From Sulfuricella sp035530375 (lineage in GTDB: Bacteria; Pseudomonadota; Gammaproteobacteria; Burkholderiales; Sulfuricellaceae): a stretch of 59,005 nucleotides of DNA. The DNA lies in assembly GCA_035530375.1 (NCBI GenBank), contig DATKUY010000051.1:1-59005 (forward strand), in the 5' to 3' direction. Below the pieces are notes generated by a model that saw nothing but the letters and a program-made list of their open reading frames with translations, was not told the origin of the DNA and did no database searches. How positions within the stretch are numbered: position 1 is the stretch's first letter; every line of letters begins with the position of its first letter. This document shows positions 34,586 through 44,110 of the stretch, one piece after another. The position numbers and the translations under genes were made by a program.

Positions 34586-36913
34586 ATGCTGAAGAACTCC
34601 AAAACCCTCATTCTTGCTGGTTTCGGCCTGGTGCTGCTGCTCATGGCAGGATTAATCTCCATTGGCCTGACGCGCATCATGTCGCTGCACGAGCAGATGG
34701 AACTTTCCAGCGGGTTGCACGACGCCAAGATCGAGTTCGTTTCCGAGATGGAGAAAGCCGTCGGCGAGCGCGCCATCAGCCTGCACCGCATAGTATTGTT
34801 GACTGACCCTTTTGAACGGGATAATGAGATGTCTCATCTCAGCCAGCAGGCGACAAATTTTATTCGGGCACGCGACAGGCTGGTTGCCTCAGGCTTGAAC
34901 CCCGAAGAAACCCGCATTTTTGCCCAGTTGCTTGAATTGGCCAGACATGGCGAGGCGCTTCAGATAAAGGTGGTGGAACTGTTCGAGGAAGGAGAAGTTC
35001 CCAAGGCTCAGCGCCTTTTGCTTAACGAGGTGATCCCGGTACAGAAAATGGTGATTGCGCGTCTTGATCTGCTCATGAACCTGCAACTGGAACAGAAACA
35101 TAAGGCCGTGGCCGAAGCAACATCTTCTTATCGCAATGCACTCATGTGGATGGCCCTGCTCGGATTTGTCGCCGTCACGCTGGGTGCCCTGATCGCCCTG
35201 TACGTGATGCGGCGTACAACCATGACGGAGCGGGCCCTTCTTCAGGAGAAGGAGCGCGTTCTGGTGACGCTGGATTCTATCGGGGACGGAGTGATTACCA
35301 CCGATATCGAAGGCAAGGTGATCTATTTCAACCCCGTTGCCGAGCAGCTTACGGGTTGGCGACTGGAGGAGGTCAAGGGCCTGACCCTGCGCTGGGCATT
35401 TAACGCAGTCGATGCTTTCTCGCGCAAGCAGATTCAGCACCCCGTCTTCGATGGCCCCATCGAGGGCGGGGTGGTTAGCCATTATGAAAATATTTTGCTG
35501 ATCAGTAATGATAATCGGGAGTATGACATCGAAAGTTCAGCCGCGCCGATTCGTAATCCTGAAGGAGAGGTGATCGGCTCGGTGCTGGTATTCCGCGATG
35601 TCACCGAGGCGCACGAATTGGCCAAGCAACTGGCTTGGCAGGCAGCCCATGACCAATTGACCGGCCTGATCAACAGGCGTGAGTTCGATCTCAGGCTTAC
35701 CCGGTTGCTGGAGGGCACAAAATCAGATCAAGACCAGCACGCCTTGCTGTATATGGATCTCGATCAATTCAAGCTGGTCAACGATACTGCCGGCCATGCC
35801 GCCGGCGATGAACTGCTACGGCAGCTGGCTGACAACCTGAGGGTGCAGATTCAGGGCTGCGATACCTTGGCCAGGTTGGGCGGGGATGAATTCGGTGTGT
35901 TGCTGGAACACCGTACGCTGGACGAAGCGTTGCGGATTGCCAACGTGTTGCGCGAAATCGTGCAGGATTTTCGCTTTGTCTGGGATGGCAGGACATTCGA
36001 GGTGGGTGTCAGCATTGGACTGGTGCCCATTGCCGCGCAGAGCGGCAGTACGGCAACTCTGATGAGTTGTGCCGATGCGGCCTGTTATGCTGCCAAGGAC
36101 AGGGGGCGCAACCGCGTCAATGTCTATAGCCTGGAAGACCTCGATTTGATGCAACGCCAGAACGAGATGAGTTGGGTCGCCGATATTTCAAAGGCATTCG
36201 AGGAGAAGCGTTTCCTCCTCTATTGCCAGCCCATTCGCTCGCTCTGTGAGGAGCAGCCCGACGATCATCATAGCGAAATTCTGCTCCGCATGATGGACGT
36301 GAATGGCGAGATTGTGGCTCCGGCCGAGTTCCTGCCTGCCGCCGAACGCTACGGCCTGATGCCGGTGATCGATCGCTGGGTGGTGCGCACTCTGTTTTCC
36401 ACGATAAAGAAAAATTTGGCCAGCGGTGCGGAGCCAAGCCTTTCGCGCGTCTATGCGATCAATCTTTCCGGAGCCAGTTTGAATGATGAATTCTTCCTCG
36501 ACTTTCTGCGTGAACAGATTTCTCTTTATGGCATTCCGCCTGCGGCACTTTGTTTTGAGATCACTGAAACCGTGGCGATCTCCAGCATTGAGCACACGCG
36601 TCATTTCATGCAGGAACTGAAACTGGCCGGCTGCCAATTCTCCCTGGACGATTTCGGCAGCGGCATGTCGTCGTTCGCCTATCTCAAGGACTTGCCGGTG
36701 GATTACCTGAAGATCGACGGCATGTTCGTCAAGAATATGGCGCATAACCCCATCGACTTTGCCATGGTCGAAGCGATCAACCGCATTGGCCATGTAATGG
36801 GCATCAGGACCATCGCGGAATTCGTCGAGGACGACGTGATCCTGGAAAAATTGCGCGTGCTCGGCGTGGATTATGCGCAAGGCTATGAGGTTGGGCGGCC
36901 AAGCCCACTGTAA
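34586..36913 (+). CDS. Membrane-bound PAS-GGDEF-EAL protein (cyclic di-GMP turnover)
   Basis: 775 residues: membrane helix (about 8-28), a helical periplasmic sensor (about 35-185), a second helix (about 188-210), a PAS domain (about 225-340; LDSIGDGVITTDIEGKVIYFNPVAEQLTGW), a GGDEF domain with intact LGGDEFGVL, and an EAL-type domain whose motif reads EIL (SEILLRM). Catalytic residues such as INLSG, ITETVAI, DDFGSGMSSFAYL and YLKIDG are present, so both diguanylate cyclase and phosphodiesterase activities are possible. The layout resembles RbdA or MorA-type proteins. It starts three bases after rmuC. Confidence 0.94.
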   Translation: MLKNSKTLILAGFGLVLLLMAGLISIGLTRIMSLHEQMELSSGLHDAKIEFVSEMEKAVGERAISLHRIVLLTDPFERDNEMSHLSQQATNFIRARDRLVASGLNPEETRIFAQLLELARHGEALQIKVVELFEEGEVPKAQRLLLNEVIPVQKMVIARLDLLMNLQLEQKHKAVAEATSSYRNALMWMALLGFVAVTLGALIALYVMRRTTMTERALLQEKERVLVTLDSIGDGVITTDIEGKVIYFNPVAEQLTGWRLEEVKGLTLRWAFNAVDAFSRKQIQHPVFDGPIEGGVVSHYENILLISNDNREYDIESSAAPIRNPEGEVIGSVLVFRDVTEAHELAKQLAWQAAHDQLTGLINRREFDLRLTRLLEGTKSDQDQHALLYMDLDQFKLVNDTAGHAAGDELLRQLADNLRVQIQGCDTLARLGGDEFGVLLEHRTLDEALRIANVLREIVQDFRFVWDGRTFEVGVSIGLVPIAAQSGSTATLMSCADAACYAAKDRGRNRVNVYSLEDLDLMQRQNEMSWVADISKAFEEKRFLLYCQPIRSLCEEQPDDHHSEILLRMMDVNGEIVAPAEFLPAAERYGLMPVIDRWVVRTLFSTIKKNLASGAEPSLSRVYAINLSGASLNDEFFLDFLREQISLYGIPPAALCFEITETVAISSIEHTRHFMQELKLAGCQFSLDDFGSGMSSFAYLKDLPVDYLKIDGMFVKNMAHNPIDFAMVEAINRIGHVMGIRTIAEFVEDDVILEKLRVLGVDYAQGYEVGRPSPL

Positions 36914-36968
36914 AAACAGCAGCTTCTAACTCTAACCTATCCTCGGGATAGCGAATCAATACAACACC

Positions 36969-38765
36969 ATGCGCATCACCCATTACGGCAAACCGCCCGC
37001 CAACCGCAACGACTGGAAAACCATCAAGACCCTGCTGCCCTATCTGTGGGAGTTTCGCTGGCGGGTAGCGTCGGCATTAATGTTGCTGATACTGGCCAAG
37101 CTGGCCAATGTCGGTGTACCGCTGGTGTTGAAGGAAATCATCGACGCGTTGCAACAGCCGCAGGCGCTGCTGCTGTTGCCGGTATTTCTGGTGGCGGGGT
37201 ACGGCGCTCTGCGCTTCATGAGCACGCTGTTCGGTGAACTGCGCGATGCGGTGTTCGCCAAGGTGACGCAGCGCGCCATCCGCCGCGTGGCGTTGCAGGT
37301 GTTTCGCCATCTGCACGCCATGTCGCTGCGTTTTCACCTTGAACGCCAGACCGGCGGCGTGTCGCGCGACATCGAGCGCGGTACGCGCGGCATCGGATTT
37401 CTGCTCAACTTCATGTTGTTCAACATCCTGCCGACGCTGGTGGAAATCGGGCTGGTGGCCGCGATTTTGCTGGTCAAATACAACATCTGGTTCACCGTCA
37501 TTATTTTCCTTACGCTGAGCGTCTATGTCGTTTTCACGCTGCTGGTAACCGAGTGGCGCATGGTGTTCCGGCGCACGATGAACGACATGGACTCGAAAGC
37601 CAATGTCCGCGCTATTGATAGCCTGCTCAACTACGAAACGGTTAAATATTTCAGCAACGAGGAATACGAAACCCGGCGTTACGATGAAAGCCTGCAGGTG
37701 TGGGAAAAGGCGGCGGTGCGCAACCAGACTTCGCTGGCGGTGCTGAATGCAGGGCAAAGTCTTATCATCGCCATCGGTGTCACGCTGCTGATGTTGCTGG
37801 CGGCGCGGGGAGTCGTGAAGGGCACCATGACGCTGGGCGACCTGGTGCTGGTCAATGCCTACATGATACAGATCTATCTGCCGCTGCATTTTCTCGGTTT
37901 TGTTTACCGCGAGATCAAGCATTCCCTGGCAGACATGGAACGCATGTTCAGCCTGATGGAGCAGAATACCGAAATCCAGGATAAGCCCGGTGTTGCCGAC
38001 CTGAAAGTGAATGCAGGAATGATTCGCTTCGAGCAGGTAAATTTCAGTTACGAACCTAAGCGCCAGATTCTATTCGATGTCAGTTTTGAAATTCCTTCAG
38101 GCAAGACCGTTGCGGTGGTCGGGCCGAGCGGAGCGGGAAAGTCAACCTTGTCCAGGCTGCTGTTCCGGTTTTACGATGTCGGCGGCGGCCGCATCCTGAT
38201 CGATGGGCAGGATATCCGCGACGTCACCCAGCGCAGCCTGCGCGCAGCCATTGGCATCGTTCCCCAGGATACGGTGCTGTTCAATGACACGATTTATTAC
38301 AATATTGCCTATGGTCGGCCCGATGCGATGCGCGAAGAGATCATCCGGGCGGCGAACCATGCCCACATCCATGATTTTATCGAATCGTTGCCCGATGGCT
38401 ATGGCACCCTGGTCGGAGAGCGTGGGCTAAAGCTCTCAGGCGGGGAGAAGCAGCGCGTGGCAATCGCCCGCGCCATCCTGAAAAATCCGCGCATCCTGAT
38501 TTTCGACGAGGCGACGTCGGCACTGGATTCCAGATCGGAAAAGGCGATCCAGGAAGAGTTGCGCTATGTCGCCAAAGACCGCAGCACCCTGGTCATTGCG
38601 CACCGCCTTTCCACCATCGTCGATGCCGACCGGATACTGGTACTGGATCATGGCCGTGTGGTGGAACAGGGAACACACCGCGAGCTGCTGGATCGGGGCG
38701 AGGTGTACGCCCATATGTGGGCTTTGCAGCAGCAGGAAAAGCCGGCCGAAATCGGTGTTCAGTAA
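36969..38765 (+). CDS. ATM1-type ABC exporter (fused permease-ATPase)
   Basis: 598 residues: about six membrane helices (about 30-310) and an ATPase domain. Walker A GPSGAGKST, Q-loop GIVPQDTVLFND, signature LSGGEKQRVAIARAIL, Walker B ILIFDEATSALDS and the switch His are present. NVRAIDSLLNYETVKYFSNEEYE is the hallmark of the Atm1/HMT1 subfamily, which exports glutathione-linked metals or sulfur compounds. Bacterial members confer heavy-metal tolerance; substrate here unknown. It faces the ankyrin gene convergently with one base between their ends. Confidence 0.94.
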   Translation: MRITHYGKPPANRNDWKTIKTLLPYLWEFRWRVASALMLLILAKLANVGVPLVLKEIIDALQQPQALLLLPVFLVAGYGALRFMSTLFGELRDAVFAKVTQRAIRRVALQVFRHLHAMSLRFHLERQTGGVSRDIERGTRGIGFLLNFMLFNILPTLVEIGLVAAILLVKYNIWFTVIIFLTLSVYVVFTLLVTEWRMVFRRTMNDMDSKANVRAIDSLLNYETVKYFSNEEYETRRYDESLQVWEKAAVRNQTSLAVLNAGQSLIIAIGVTLLMLLAARGVVKGTMTLGDLVLVNAYMIQIYLPLHFLGFVYREIKHSLADMERMFSLMEQNTEIQDKPGVADLKVNAGMIRFEQVNFSYEPKRQILFDVSFEIPSGKTVAVVGPSGAGKSTLSRLLFRFYDVGGGRILIDGQDIRDVTQRSLRAAIGIVPQDTVLFNDTIYYNIAYGRPDAMREEIIRAANHAHIHDFIESLPDGYGTLVGERGLKLSGGEKQRVAIARAILKNPRILIFDEATSALDSRSEKAIQEELRYVAKDRSTLVIAHRLSTIVDADRILVLDHGRVVEQGTHRELLDRGEVYAHMWALQQQEKPAEIGVQ

Positions 38766-38766
38766 C

Positions 38767-39252
38767 CTATTTTTTCTTGGCCGGTTGCGGATGTTTCAGC
38801 ATCCACACGGCCAGAATCCCCTCGATTTCATGGCTCAGGGAATGGTAGGCCTTGTCGTGCGGGGTTTCGTTCTTGAAGTCCTTGGCGTAGGCGTCGGCGC
38901 CCTTGCTCAGGAAAAATTCGACCAGTTCCTTCTTCCTGGTAAATGCGGCAATATGCAGCGGCGTCATGCCATTGTTGTCCCTGGCGTTGATATTGGCGCC
39001 CTTGGCCACCAGCAGTTTGGCGATTTCAGGATTGGGATTGCCGGCCGCTATGTGCAGTGGCGTGGAACCGAGTTCGTTGCGTGCGTTGATGAGATTCTTG
39101 TTGGCAGCAAGCATTTTTTCCATTTCCTGTTTGCTGCCATCCTTGGCAACGTCAAAAATAGTGTTGGCTGCGTGAGCGTTTCCTATTGCGCATAAAAGAA
39201 AAATGGCGGCAGCGCCAATCCAGCTCCGGTTGATCTCATGGTTATTTTTCAT
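38767..39252 (-). CDS. Periplasmic ankyrin-repeat protein
   Basis: 161 residues. A signal peptide (cleavage after about NAHA, residue 28) is followed by three ankyrin repeats: NELGSTPLHIAAGNPNPEIAKLLVAKGANIN, DNNGMTPLHIAAFTRKKELVEFFLSKGADAY, and a degenerate third with NETPHDKAY. It is likely a periplasmic protein-protein interaction module. A basic tail (PQPAKKK) ends it. Partner unknown. Confidence 0.93.
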   Translation of the reverse strand: MKNNHEINRSWIGAAAIFLLCAIGNAHAANTIFDVAKDGSKQEMEKMLAANKNLINARNELGSTPLHIAAGNPNPEIAKLLVAKGANINARDNNGMTPLHIAAFTRKKELVEFFLSKGADAYAKDFKNETPHDKAYHSLSHEIEGILAVWMLKHPQPAKKK

Positions 39253-39334
39253 GGTTCTATCCTCTTATCTGAATGGCCTTTGGTATGATGGGAGCGGCGG
39301 CAAGTTTAATGTGAATTGAGGGAGGTGTAAATTG

Positions 39335-39742
39335 ATGTTCAGGGTTTTGAGGGTTCGTACCGTAGTTGCTGTTCTTGGCTTCGCTGCGGCTATTTCGGCA
39401 CAGGCGGCTAATTGGGAGTCCGTGATTCAAATCGGTGATCACGTGCGCGAGATTGATACATCCAGCATCAAAAGCTCGCCCCCGGTCGTTACTTACGTTA
39501 CGCGCCACGTCTTCGGCAATCTGGACGAATACCGCATCGGCAAGCACGGGATCAAATACCTCGTGATAGCGGGCAAAGCCGACTGCAACAAACGGACAAC
39601 TTCGAAGCTTACGGTTGAAGCACGGGGTGAGAAAATGGAACTGATCAGCAAGCAGACGATCCAGGATCCTGAAGATACTGTCGTTTCACCAGACAGTATT
39701 GAGGAGTCTGTGCTCAACTATGTTTGCAAGCCGAAGAAATAG
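39335..39742 (+). CDS. Secreted small protein, surface-adhesin-E-like
   Basis: 135 residues from the ATG at 39335 with a strong GAGGGAGGTG site. A signal peptide ends at AQA (about 23). The mature part NWESVIQIGDHVREIDTSSI, with an internal cysteine pair (ADCNK and NYVCKPKK), resembles the small beta-sheet protein family labelled surface-adhesin protein E. The role is unknown in free-living bacteria; adhesion should not be assumed. It is divergent from the ankyrin gene. Confidence 0.75.
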   Translation: MFRVLRVRTVVAVLGFAAAISAQAANWESVIQIGDHVREIDTSSIKSSPPVVTYVTRHVFGNLDEYRIGKHGIKYLVIAGKADCNKRTTSKLTVEARGEKMELISKQTIQDPEDTVVSPDSIEESVLNYVCKPKK

Positions 39743-39766
39743 CCCTGATTGGTTTGATTAAGAAAA

Positions 39767-39792
39767 GCGGGTGTGCCGCCAGGCACACCCGC
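39767..39792 (-). terminator. Rho-independent terminator of the 1154-residue gene
   Basis: Perfect 11-bp stem GCGGGTGTGCC / GGCACACCCGC with a GCCA loop, 11 bases after the stop of the minus-strand gene. On that strand TTTTCTTAAT follows. It may also act on the convergent upstream gene, though no T-run faces it. Confidence 0.88.
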
Positions 39793-39802
39793 AAAACCAT
39801 GG

Positions 39803-42800
39803 TCAGGCCGCAGAGCGCACCGGACGCATAGGGTCGGCACCGATGGTGCCTTGCAGGCTTTGCATGTATGCCGCGCTTTTCACCCACTCCAGCCTGGCCT
39901 TGGCACTTTCCTGCCGTGCCTGAATATCAAGCCGTTCCACCATATCCTGATGGCTCGCACGCACGGCGAAAGTGCTCAGGTAGTCGATATGGCGTTGCCA
40001 CAGTGCGATCTCACGCGCCTGTTTGGTTTCCAGTCGTTCCCGGTACCAGTCTGAAGCGAGCAGCGCATTCCGGCTAAACATGGCGCGGATGGCCGGGTCG
40101 TGCACATCTTGCCCCCCATAGCTGCCGGTGGCCATAATGTGAAGCAGGGCCTTGAGCGGCGGGCAGGCATCTGCCACGCTGCCGTCCTCCAGGTAACATG
40201 CGGCAACCTTTTGCTGGGCTTCGACGATGTTTTCCACACCGTCCACGAATACGGCAAGATCCTGGGTCTCAGGCCGCAGAATCTGTTCGCCGAAGACCGC
40301 ACGGGGCGCATCGAACATCTTGCCCATGAAGCCGTGGACGAAACGCTCGGTGATGCGATAGCCCAAGCGGCTTGCCTGGATCAGGCGGCCTTCATACTGG
40401 AAATCATCGATCTTTTCCAGGCATCCTGTTTCGATCAGGAAGCTCGGGTCGCGCTGCTTGGCCGACAGGCGCGACCAGATTTCCGGCACCAGCAGGCTGA
40501 TGTCATGATTGACGCGGAACTTGGGTCCGATATATCCGGCGGCGGTGGAATAGCCTGCATAGCCGGTGAGGATGAAGGATACCAGTGTATTGTTGAGGTC
40601 CGCCGTGGGCCGCAGCGCGTTGAATGGGCCCTTGGTGAGCGCACCTTCGCTACCTGCGCCGGTAGTGGAAGGCGACTTGCCCGTCAGGCTGCAGATGAAA
40701 TCCATGAACAGCTCGGGCAGCTCCTGATAGTGGATCGGGTTATACACCGCCAGAGGCCGGATGCCGGGCTCCGGCGGATTGTTGCGGCGCCCTACCAGAA
40801 CGGCGTTGACCGGTTCGATCAGCGCCGTGCCCAGCGGCACCCTGCGATTGAAACGGGCGCCGATTTCGGCTACGTAACGGCGCACTGGCTTGGCGAGGTC
40901 GGGCCGCAGTTGCAGATAGCGGGGATTCTTGCTCGGTTTGCCATTTACCAGACGCGGATGTGCCGACGACACCACGTAGTCGCCTGCCTCATGTGCCTCG
41001 CGCAATATCCGGCGCATCGGCTCAGTGTACTGGTCGAAGCCCACTACATCATCAAGGATCTCCGCCAGCGCCCCGCCTTTCAGTGGTTCGAAGTTTGCCA
41101 GGAAATTATCGCGCAACGCCATGTCAGCCTCGGTCTGGCGGTCAAATCCGCGATGAATTGCATCGTCCGGTCGTTGGAACAGGCGATATTCGCAATTGCG
41201 CACCAGTTTCACGCTGGGGCCGGTGCTTTTCGGCGAGGAGTTGGGCAGCGATCCGGCCGGAACGACGACTGACGAGGTAATGTCGTCCTCCATCTGTATT
41301 TTTTCCGCAGCGATAAAATCCTGCCGCAACTTGAAAACGTTCCAGCCGCCATTTTGCTCGAAACCAACGCGCAAATATGAGCCCATCAATTTACGGTCAC
41401 CGAGTTTGAGCTCGTGGCCCGGATGTCCGTTCAGGAAATCAACCGATAGCTGTTTTCGCCAGTCGTCGCCCCATTCCGGGAGGTACATCCGCTTGATTAT
41501 GAAGACCAACGCCAGGATGCGATCCGGGATGCCGTCCAACCAGGCGTTGAATTCCTCGGTATATGAAGGGGAGGGTGTGAGTACCTTGATAACCGACCCC
41601 AGGCTGCGCTCGGTGCCCAGCAGTTTGCGGGAAGGTTCCCTGTCCTCATGCTCGAATCCGGGTTTGAACCGTTTGGCGTAGTCGCTCTGGAAGATGCTTT
41701 CCACCTGGTCAAGGTCATGTTCCAGATTCGCTACGAACAGCGGGCCGTAGATCACGGCGTCGTTCAGTGACTTGGATATCTCCGATTTCCCTCCGCCTGA
41801 AACAGTGCAGGGCTTGTGGCAAAACGTGCCTTCCTGATCGGTGCCAACCAGACGCCAACTGGGGGCGCCTGGATGTTTCTTCATTTCGATCTTGTAGCCG
41901 TTGGGCTGCACGTAGATCTTTCCCGGGCGCAGCTTGATGCACTGCCGGACATTATCCTTCATCCAGGAAATGGTCTGGCTGGAAAGATCCATGCGCAGAT
42001 CCTGAGGCACATAGATCACTTCGGGATGAAGTTTGTCGATGCCGTAACCTTCCGGTTGCAGGTTCATCAGTTCGCCGTAGCGGGTTGCAGTGTCTTCGAA
42101 GCTGTATTCGGGTGCGCGGGTACGGCTGTCCACGCCGTATTCTTCGCCATGGTTGTGGCGCGGGAACGCCAGGGCGCCGCCGGCATGTTCTTCTTCGGCC
42201 AGGCCGAAAAGGTTGGCAGCGTAACTGATTTGCGTTTTGACCTCTTTTTTGCAGTATCCGAAGTAGTTGTCGGCCACGATAGTGACGATGACGCCTCGCT
42301 CGTCCCGCGCCGTGATTTTGAATGCGTCGCCGTCGTTATAGCGATCACTCTCATCGTGCCAGCACATGCCATCGGCGCGCTGACGCGGAGTCGCTTCGTC
42401 ACAGTGGGGAAGCCCCAATGCTTTCTTGGTGAACTGGGTCAGGTGCGGCGCCAGAATCACGCAGCCGGAGTGCCCCGACCAGTGATCCACGTCCAGCCCT
42501 GCATCTGTCGAGGCAAGAACGGGGTTGCCGGCATTACCGAATATGCTTTCAACAAAATCCAGGTTGCTCACCAGGCTGCCGGGTGCGAAGAAACGGATTT
42601 CCATGCTTTTTTCCGGCTCGTGACCTGGAATTTCCGGGCACACTACCGGGCGCAGCAGCAGCGAAACGAACATCTTGGCTTCCTGCGGCTGCCCTTGGGT
42701 GAAAGGCAGGCACAGCAAGTGCTCCGGCGGATTGAGCGCTTCATGCAGCAGTCGCGCAAAAGTGGTCTTGGGAACGGCTTTCTTGTCGCCGGGAATCGGC

Positions 42801-43267
42801 AAGCCGCCTTCGGCTATGTGGAACAATCCCTTGGTCGTGCGCCGGTCGCTTACCGGATTATGCAAAACACCATTGCGGATGCGGTAACTGCTGACATACT
42901 CGCTCTTGAACTCGTTTTTGCTGATCGGCAGGGAAAGTTCCCTGGCCACGCCATGACGGTCGAGTATCAGCGTATTTTCCGGTATCCGTGGCACGGTGCC
43001 GGTTACGGCATCGGCGAGGTAGTCGTCAAGAAAGGTCTGGATGCGCTGGTCGGGCGGGCAAAGATAGCCGCTCAACAAGCGGGATTTTTCCCGGTAGCTT
43101 TTCAGAAGGTTTTCCGCAACGGCGAGGAAATCGCTGCTTTTGCCTTCCAGACAGGGGGGTTGCCCCGACGAGGACAACTTCAGGTTGATGTATAGCTGCA
43201 GGCGGTTGCGGGTTTCTTGCGGGTCTTCTGAACCGTTGCCCAGCCCCAGAAATTGATTCAAGTCCAT
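39803..43267 (-). CDS. Very large cytosolic protein resembling PPi-type phosphoenolpyruvate carboxykinase
   Basis: 1154 residues without signal peptide or membrane helix. The length and the P-loop-like TVSGGGKSEISKSL (about residue 487-500) match what I remember of the diphosphate-dependent PEP carboxykinases of Propionibacterium and Entamoeba, which are about twice the length of ordinary PEPCKs. They interconvert oxaloacetate plus PPi with PEP, CO2 and Pi. Other conserved-looking blocks are GHSGCVILAPHL, DNYFGYCKKEVKTQISYAANL and TTGAGSEGALTKGPFNALRP. It is monocistronic with its own terminator. The family call is by recall, not alignment; if wrong, it is a conserved protein of unknown role. 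Confidence 0.62.
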   Translation of the reverse strand: MDLNQFLGLGNGSEDPQETRNRLQLYINLKLSSSGQPPCLEGKSSDFLAVAENLLKSYREKSRLLSGYLCPPDQRIQTFLDDYLADAVTGTVPRIPENTLILDRHGVARELSLPISKNEFKSEYVSSYRIRNGVLHNPVSDRRTTKGLFHIAEGGLPIPGDKKAVPKTTFARLLHEALNPPEHLLCLPFTQGQPQEAKMFVSLLLRPVVCPEIPGHEPEKSMEIRFFAPGSLVSNLDFVESIFGNAGNPVLASTDAGLDVDHWSGHSGCVILAPHLTQFTKKALGLPHCDEATPRQRADGMCWHDESDRYNDGDAFKITARDERGVIVTIVADNYFGYCKKEVKTQISYAANLFGLAEEEHAGGALAFPRHNHGEEYGVDSRTRAPEYSFEDTATRYGELMNLQPEGYGIDKLHPEVIYVPQDLRMDLSSQTISWMKDNVRQCIKLRPGKIYVQPNGYKIEMKKHPGAPSWRLVGTDQEGTFCHKPCTVSGGGKSEISKSLNDAVIYGPLFVANLEHDLDQVESIFQSDYAKRFKPGFEHEDREPSRKLLGTERSLGSVIKVLTPSPSYTEEFNAWLDGIPDRILALVFIIKRMYLPEWGDDWRKQLSVDFLNGHPGHELKLGDRKLMGSYLRVGFEQNGGWNVFKLRQDFIAAEKIQMEDDITSSVVVPAGSLPNSSPKSTGPSVKLVRNCEYRLFQRPDDAIHRGFDRQTEADMALRDNFLANFEPLKGGALAEILDDVVGFDQYTEPMRRILREAHEAGDYVVSSAHPRLVNGKPSKNPRYLQLRPDLAKPVRRYVAEIGARFNRRVPLGTALIEPVNAVLVGRRNNPPEPGIRPLAVYNPIHYQELPELFMDFICSLTGKSPSTTGAGSEGALTKGPFNALRPTADLNNTLVSFILTGYAGYSTAAGYIGPKFRVNHDISLLVPEIWSRLSAKQRDPSFLIETGCLEKIDDFQYEGRLIQASRLGYRITERFVHGFMGKMFDAPRAVFGEQILRPETQDLAVFVDGVENIVEAQQKVAACYLEDGSVADACPPLKALLHIMATGSYGGQDVHDPAIRAMFSRNALLASDWYRERLETKQAREIALWQRHIDYLSTFAVRASHQDMVERLDIQARQESAKARLEWVKSAAYMQSLQGTIGADPMRPVRSAA

Positions 43268-43445
43268 AATGTTCGTTACCTAGTGCGTGCTTCCGCACAT
43301 TCGGAAAAATTCATTATTTTACCCTGAAACAGTTAAATTTGAGAAAAGGCTTGGGCTGGCAGATCGTCGCGACCAGGAGAGGTCAATTCAGGATGGGATG
43401 GAAAGGCGATTTATGTATCCCGTTTTGCCGGGGAGAAAATAAAAT

Positions 43446-43477
43446 GCAAACGGCCACTATTTCTAGTGGCCGTTTGC
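43446..43477 (-). terminator. Rho-independent terminator of the HU gene
   Basis: Perfect 14-bp stem GCAAACGGCCACTA / TAGTGGCCGTTTGC around TTTC. On the minus strand ATTTTATTTTC follows, 24 bases after the HU stop. Confidence 0.92.
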
Positions 43478-43500
43478 CTTCGGATCGACTGCCTGTTTGG

Positions 43501-43794
43501 TTACTTCTTCTTGGCTTTGGCGCCGGCAACAGCATCTTTCAGCTTGCTGCCGACCTTGAATTTGACGACCTTCTTGGCGGGAATCTTCAGTTCCTTGCCT
43601 GTAGCAGGGTTACGACCGATACGGGCTGCGCGCTCTTCAACGGCAAAGGTGCCGAAGCCGATCAATTGGACATTGTTGCCCTTGGCCAAGGATTGCTGGA
43701 CAGTGGCCATCAAGGCATTCAAGGTATTTTCGGTCTGAGCCTTGGTCTGCTTGGTTGATTTGGCTACGGCATCGACAAGTTCTGCTCTGTTCAT
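43501..43794 (-). CDS. DNA-binding protein HU
   Basis: 97 residues from the ATG at 43794 with GGGAG upstream; the open frame extends 38 codons further but without similarity. MNRAELVDAVAKSTKQTKAQTENTLNAL is the HU dimerisation part; GFGTFAVEERAARIGRNPATG is the DNA-binding arm with the conserved RNPxTG. The C-terminus has an alanine-lysine extension (VAGAKAKKK) typical of betaproteobacterial HU. Nucleoid protein that bends DNA. Confidence 0.95.
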   Translation of the reverse strand: MNRAELVDAVAKSTKQTKAQTENTLNALMATVQQSLAKGNNVQLIGFGTFAVEERAARIGRNPATGKELKIPAKKVVKFKVGSKLKDAVAGAKAKKK

Positions 43795-44110
43795 CTTGTT
43801 ATCTCCCATCGTGGTTAAAAAGTAAAAAAAAATTGTAGGGGAAGACTGACTGTCTAACCAGCTTTTCCGCCGGAATGCAACGATAAAGCACAGGCGCTGG
43901 CCCGCCATGGTTTTTTGCCACTCCCTTTGAAGATGCTACTGTGCCGTAATTTTCTGGCGGCGTCCAGTTCATACTGAGGGCGGTCGGGGTGGCGATTGCC
44001 AACCATCCCTGAAACCTTATGAATAACGATTCCAAGTCTAGCCTAACCACGTAATACTGGCGCAAACATTGCTTGACTGTAATGTCATGTATGGCGAAAT
44101 GGAGAGCGTG
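43795..44110. other. 316-base divergent intergenic region
   Basis: No gene is supported between HU (-) and the EF-hand-like gene (+). An AT-rich patch at 43810-43845 precedes HU and may hold its promoter. I see no strong dyad or known riboswitch. Confidence 0.5.

Noticed and set aside
41816..43195. 459-residue open frame opposite the PEPCK-like gene
   Set aside because: Looks long enough to be real, but composition is that of an antisense frame and the minus-strand protein has coherent motifs and a terminator.
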